Shown piece by piece: positions 43,601 through 49,580 of a stretch of DNA of 64,000 nucleotides. The notes beneath the pieces were generated by a model, which worked only from the letters and a program-made list of their open reading frames with translations, ran no database searches and was not told the origin of the DNA. The DNA is taken from NCBI GenBank assembly GCA_930367205.1, contig OV884013.1, positions 122,551,827-122,615,826 of the forward strand, in the 5' to 3' direction. Numbering within the stretch: position 1 is the first letter of the stretch; each line of letters starts with the position of its first letter. Both the position numbers and the translations under genes were made by a program. This DNA is from Acanthosoma haemorrhoidale (lineage: Eukaryota > Arthropoda > Insecta > Hemiptera > Acanthosomatidae).

Positions 43601-46600
43601 TCGATCCTAAAAATGGAACAATAAAGACCCTGCGTGGTCTTGACCACGAGTCTGAAAAAGAATTTAAACTAGTGATTGGGACACTGGAGAACAATACCAC
43701 TCATAAAGGAGCCACAACTACCGTCAAAATTAATGTCAAGGTAAAACTTATACTGGTTTAAAAAAAAAAAAAAAAAAATTATCAATCTTATTCTTTCGTC
43801 TCTTTTCACTGTCAATTTATTTGTCTTCTTCAGGATGTCAATGATATACCACCGATATTTCTCACTACTCCAACACCCATCACTCTCCATGACAATGTGT
43901 CTATAGGGACAGAAGTGACTAGAATGGTAGCTACAGATTCAGATGGCACCGCTCCTGGAAACAAGGTCTGTATAATTGCTGTGTACTTCATAATATATTA
44001 TTTATTGATAAAATGTTTAATCTAATTGATTGAAATTCTGTTATCATTAAAGGTACAATACCAAATTGTCGGCCGAGGCAAAGCTACGAAGTATTTCCAG
44101 ATTGATCCTGATTCTGGAATAATTACAGTCAAAGATGACTTGACAAATGAACCAGCAAATGAATATCAGGTGAGACATATTAAAATATTTAAAGGGATTT
44201 ATCTATTTTTGTCCTTCCATATTATTACATTAAACAGATAATAGTGATCCTAAAGAGGTAGAAAAAATTATTGGAATATTAAAAAATTTTTGTAGCAAAT
44301 TTCAAAATAAATTTGGTTCTAATAAGTAAATTTTGCCAAAATAAATTTGTTTCTAATAAGTAAATTTTGCCAAAATAAATTTGGTTCTAATTAGTAAATT
44401 TTTTCCAAAATGAGAATTTGTGACAGTGCAAATTGTTTTCATGCTAATATCAAGCTTGTTTCCACAGAGGACATTAAAGATATATAACTAAGTTCAATTG
44501 GTCAGGTCAGTGAAGTTGAGAATGTCAACAGACTGAAGACATGACCTCCTGCCAAAACTTTTTCCATCAATTTCAAAAATTATATTTATCCTAAGTTTGG
44601 GCAACCCAGTTAGTGCTAAAAGAGACGACACACTTGTTAAACTAAGAAAATTTATATTAACGTTTTCAACTGTTCTTTTCAAAAACATTTTGTTTATAAA
44701 ATATTTTGTGGAGACTAGACTTCTCATTTCACACATCTACAAGTCCACAACTAGCTCTAACATATATGGAAGCTTGTCTTGCTAGATCTGGCATGTTCAT
44801 TACCTGGAATATGATAAGCCAAAATACTTGTAAGCACTAAATATGACTGTTTCAGAAGAAAACATTGTTTTACCAATAAATATTTTGTGGCTAGGTTTTT
44901 TTTGTTTTACAAAACTAATATAATACTTATTTTATCATATTTTCAATGATTGCTCAAGACAATCCCAGTGCTGAAATAATAAATAAAAAAGCAACTGAAA
45001 ACAGAACAATTCACATCTCTCGATAAAATACTTACTATAGACTCATCCACGTACATACATGTCTAAACACTTTTTTAAATTATACTAAGCTTTTTTTTTC
45101 TTGCACAGATTGACGTAAAAGCATCCGATATGGGCGAGCCTCAGCTGAGTACGATCGCATCAGTCCCTGTTTTTGTGAGTCACATAGCTGTTTCTTCACC
45201 TCCTATCCATTTAGGCTTTCCAGATGACAGTTACACTCTACAGGTAATTATTTCACGTTCATTTAATTTCACTTTATTTTTAGTTTTAGGGGGTCCAATC
45301 TTAAGTTATCTATTACCACCTGGAGTAACAGAAGTGTAAAAATATTATTTAAGGAACATTGGCAAATTTCTATTTTTATTGATCATTGCTTCCATCATTC
45401 ATTAATTGATTTTGATTCATTCATGTTTTAAATAATGAATGAATAAATTATTTATTTTCTTCAATGATTATGATTACCTGTTATTATTCATTTGCAGATA
45501 CCTGAGGATACTAAACCTGGTTCCCTTCTGAAATCATTCACAGTTATTGCGTCAACATCTGTCCAGGACATACCTCTTCGCTGTTCTATAGTTGAAGGAA
45601 ATGGGGACGGTAAGGTTTTGTCTATCAGAGTAAACAATTAATAAATTTAAATAGGAAATCAGTCTACTACAGAAATCGACCTAATATGGATTAATTACAA
45701 AACTTCTTCGATTTGTATGCTACACATAAGCATGTTGTTTTTAACATATTTTTAATTTTAATAATTGTATTCGAAAATGTACTGTACAGCACCTTAGCGG
45801 TTAGGGTTTGTAATCCGCGTGTATTAATGAGCCAGACTTACCCACCTATCGAGATACAGATTTACAAAGGTTCCTATGTGGAGTAATGAGAGGCTCTTGT
45901 AATAAAATAATTTGGTCTGTAAAAATGAAATAGATGTTCCGAGGATAACATTAGGAATTCTGTCTACCAACTTTTGTGTCAACCCTGTAAGCTTGCCTTT
46001 TCTTGTATTTAATTTAGAGCTTGTAGACTTAGACTTCGAGTATATACCAAAACAACTGAAGTGTCTTATAAAATCTGTTTATTGGATAAATGCATCACTT
46101 TTCTCAATTTGTAAGGCCAAATATATTTTCGAGTTTTGTAAATTACTAATGCTAATATGACTTGAGTGAGCTATTGTTCGGTCAGGGGCAGAACCATTCT
46201 TAAAGGTATTTAAGAAGAATTTGGTTAAGAAGAATTCATGAAAATAGTCATTAAAAATTCATATCTTTTGATTGCAGGTATGTTTAATGTTAATGTCACC
46301 GAACAGAAAACTTGTGACCTGATGCTTGGTGAGAAATCCCTGGATTACGAAAATCAAACTGAGTACTCCTTGAAATTAAGACTGGACTCTCTACCCGATT
46401 ACATTAACCAGAACAAAAGCACTACTATGGTATGCTATTCGAATATGATTTTTTTTATAATGCTTTTTGTATTGTTGTTTTTTTTAACTAACATTTATAT
46501 ATTTATTTTCAGGTGAAAATTCAAGTTCTAGATGTAAATGATAATATTCCCAAATTTATTTACCCCACCCTCTCCAAACTATTTAATAAAGAAAAATATT

Positions 46601-49548
46601 ACGGCGCTGTTGCAAAAGACAAGAAAGAAGTGCAGACGATTCTTAATGTGAAGGTGACTAATGAAACAATACAATACTTAATTATTATTTATTTAGTCAA
46701 TAAATAAGACTGTAGTCATTTTTCCAATGGCAATCTTATATAATCAAAAATACATTAGTAAATAATTTACAATCTCAAATAATATTTCTCTTAGGCCAAT
46801 GACATGGACAGCAGTGACCTTACGACTTTGGAGTACAGCTTAGTGCCATCAGAATGGACTGAGTATTTCAGCATTGACCCCCATTCCGGTAGTGTCAAAA
46901 CTCGCAGGTCATTCGACACGATCGAACCAGACAGGCTGCCGGCTCGGCTCACTGTCATCGCAAATGACAGCAAAGACAACGGGCACACTGCAAGAGCAGA
47001 TGTCGTTGTAAGTTGTGCTCATTTGTAAAAAAATGTTATCCTTCAGTCTTCAGTAATTATAGGAGGTTTAGCTACAATTTCACTTTACAACTTCAGTTTA
47101 AAGACATTACAAAACTTCTATCATATTTGTTCTGTATAATTGATGTGTTAGTGGGTGTGACTGATAGCATATAAAGATACCCAGTACATAAATAAAACTT
47201 GTACATCCCGAAATTGTAAAAACCGCTTGCAGTTATAAATTAAGATTTGTAAATTTTTGTTATATTTAAATTAAATTATCAGCGACATAATCTCTTGTTA
47301 ATGGTCTAGTACTATTTTTTTTATATATATATATTCTTAATAAATTATTTAGATTAACGAGCAATTAACGAATGTCATAATGGACAAAAAATATTAGTGT
47401 ATTCATTGTGAAGATTCCTCCTTTTCTTCTTTTTCTTGGATCTTCTTGTCATTCTATTTTTTACAAGGCCTAAGTATTAAAATTAATACCAGTTCTCGTT
47501 AATTCCAGATAAACGTCATTGATGAAGGGGACAGAATGATTCTGCCAGTCCAAAAGATATCCCCTGAATCGACATCAGAGAAGGAAACACTGCTAACCGA
47601 ACTTCTGTCTATAGCTACCGGGAAGATAGTTGGAATTGACAGGGTCAGCCCGCTCGAAACTTCTCTGGACAATGTTACCCTCACCACTGATTCTGCATCG
47701 ACAGATTTGTGGCTGTACTTTATAGATCCGATATCCGAGAAGATAATTCCTATCAACGATACTCTTATAACTAAGTAAGATATACAATAGTGATTTTACA
47801 GGACAATAATATTTAATTTAATGAATTTAATCAACAAAGGCTTTTTGAAAATGAGGTTATACTTTCATTAAGGATTTGTATACTTATAATTCAGGGGGGG
47901 AGTATGTCCAATATATGTACTTTAACAATGCCTTTTATTAAAAACTAATGTATTAACTAACTTTACAGTAATGGTTAATTTGAATCCAATAAAAGCAGTT
48001 TAACTCAGTTAATTTACAATCTTCTTGTTCAGGGTTCTTATAAATGGGCTATCCGGATTATCTCACTTTATTTACGTATTATTGGAATTTTAGCGAAAAG
48101 AAATTCTTCACATTGTCCCATCTATCTTTAAAACAGGTCTATTCTCCTTTCGAGCTGCTCAATAGACTGGTGGCCTATATATGTACTATGCTATATATTC
48201 TAGGCTTTAAAAACGTATACAAAAATCCATTCAACCATAAATTAATAGAGATATGCTAAATTGTTATACGGATTGTGTATACTTATTCAGGGTCATAAAA
48301 GATGAAGACATCAAGGCAAACATCACTGCAGAAGTGGCATCAGCCCTAGGAGGTGGCACAGTACTGCCACTACACCCTCCAGTGAAGGTGCGGGTGATAA
48401 GGACAGCAGTGGTCGCTCTCGACTGGGAGGTGTTCCCTTACGCAGTAATCCTCATCGCTGGGCTTATCCTTGTATTAGGAACTGCGGGTATCATCTACAT
48501 TTGCATCTCTTGGCAAAGGTCTGTAGATGCGCCTTGAATTATTTTTATTGTATACAAACGATAATAATAAATTGACAAATTTTTATCTTGGTCTTTTTAA
48601 AGGTACAAAGCATACAAAGAAAGAGTTCAACGCATGTATGTAATGCCCAGATACGACCCTGTTTTTGTAGAACCTAGTAATCTCAAGGAGTATGAAACAC
48701 AGGTATGATAAATAAATTTACTAATAATTATGTCCTATTTCCTTTTCTCTTGACATTTGTTAGACTATGATCGTTCTGTAAAATTTATCTCAGCTACTGA
48801 GTAAGGAAAATTGACTCCTGTATTTTTATATTTATCAAAAAAATATTTCTTAGGGATTAAGGAAAAATAAATTAGAGGAAAAGTGAAGAACTTAATCGTT
48901 CATTATTGAGTACAATACAATACAAAATGAATCTTTTAGATTTAACAAGACAAGATATATGAAAGATGATAAGGAAAAACAAAATGATAATCCATTTATG
49001 TTCAAAAATATGATAACATCTAATAGCCCATTGTGGGTAGATTGAAAGCTCCTATTCGCTTGAAGAGAGAGAGAGGCTGTACTTTTAAATTCAACGGTAG
49101 TAACTAGTAAATGACGCAATAGAGTCAACTATTGAACAACTGAGCAAAAATGACCGTGATCTTTTTCTGTTGGCATCCTTCATACACATAGACCATGATT
49201 TTTTATTAGAAAACGAAACGAAAAAAAAGGTTTTTATCTGGGACATTGTCCCCTAAAGATAACAAATGGGTACAAATAAATATGTCTAGCTGACAAAAAA
49301 ATAGAAAATAAATTATTATATGGCCATTAGCATATAATAGCAAAAGCATATATTGGGCCTTTGTTCAAATGCGGGGGCTTAAATGAACGAACGGCATAAT
49401 ATCTAACAAAAATTAATAAGGGAAAGTGAACAAATAAACAGGTTGGATATGGGGGATTGGGCATTATGAGATTAGATTGCTGATTTTAATTCAAGAAGGT
49501 AACAAAGCTAAGGGTGCTTTTTCATCATTATAGCACTCGTGTATGTGT

Positions 49549-49580
<32 letters not shown>

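Noticed and set aside
48031..48270. Possible cadherin exon after ttcag at 48040
   Set aside because: The frame does not continue the protein, and copy B joins the MAD exon directly to the TM exon equivalent to 48291.
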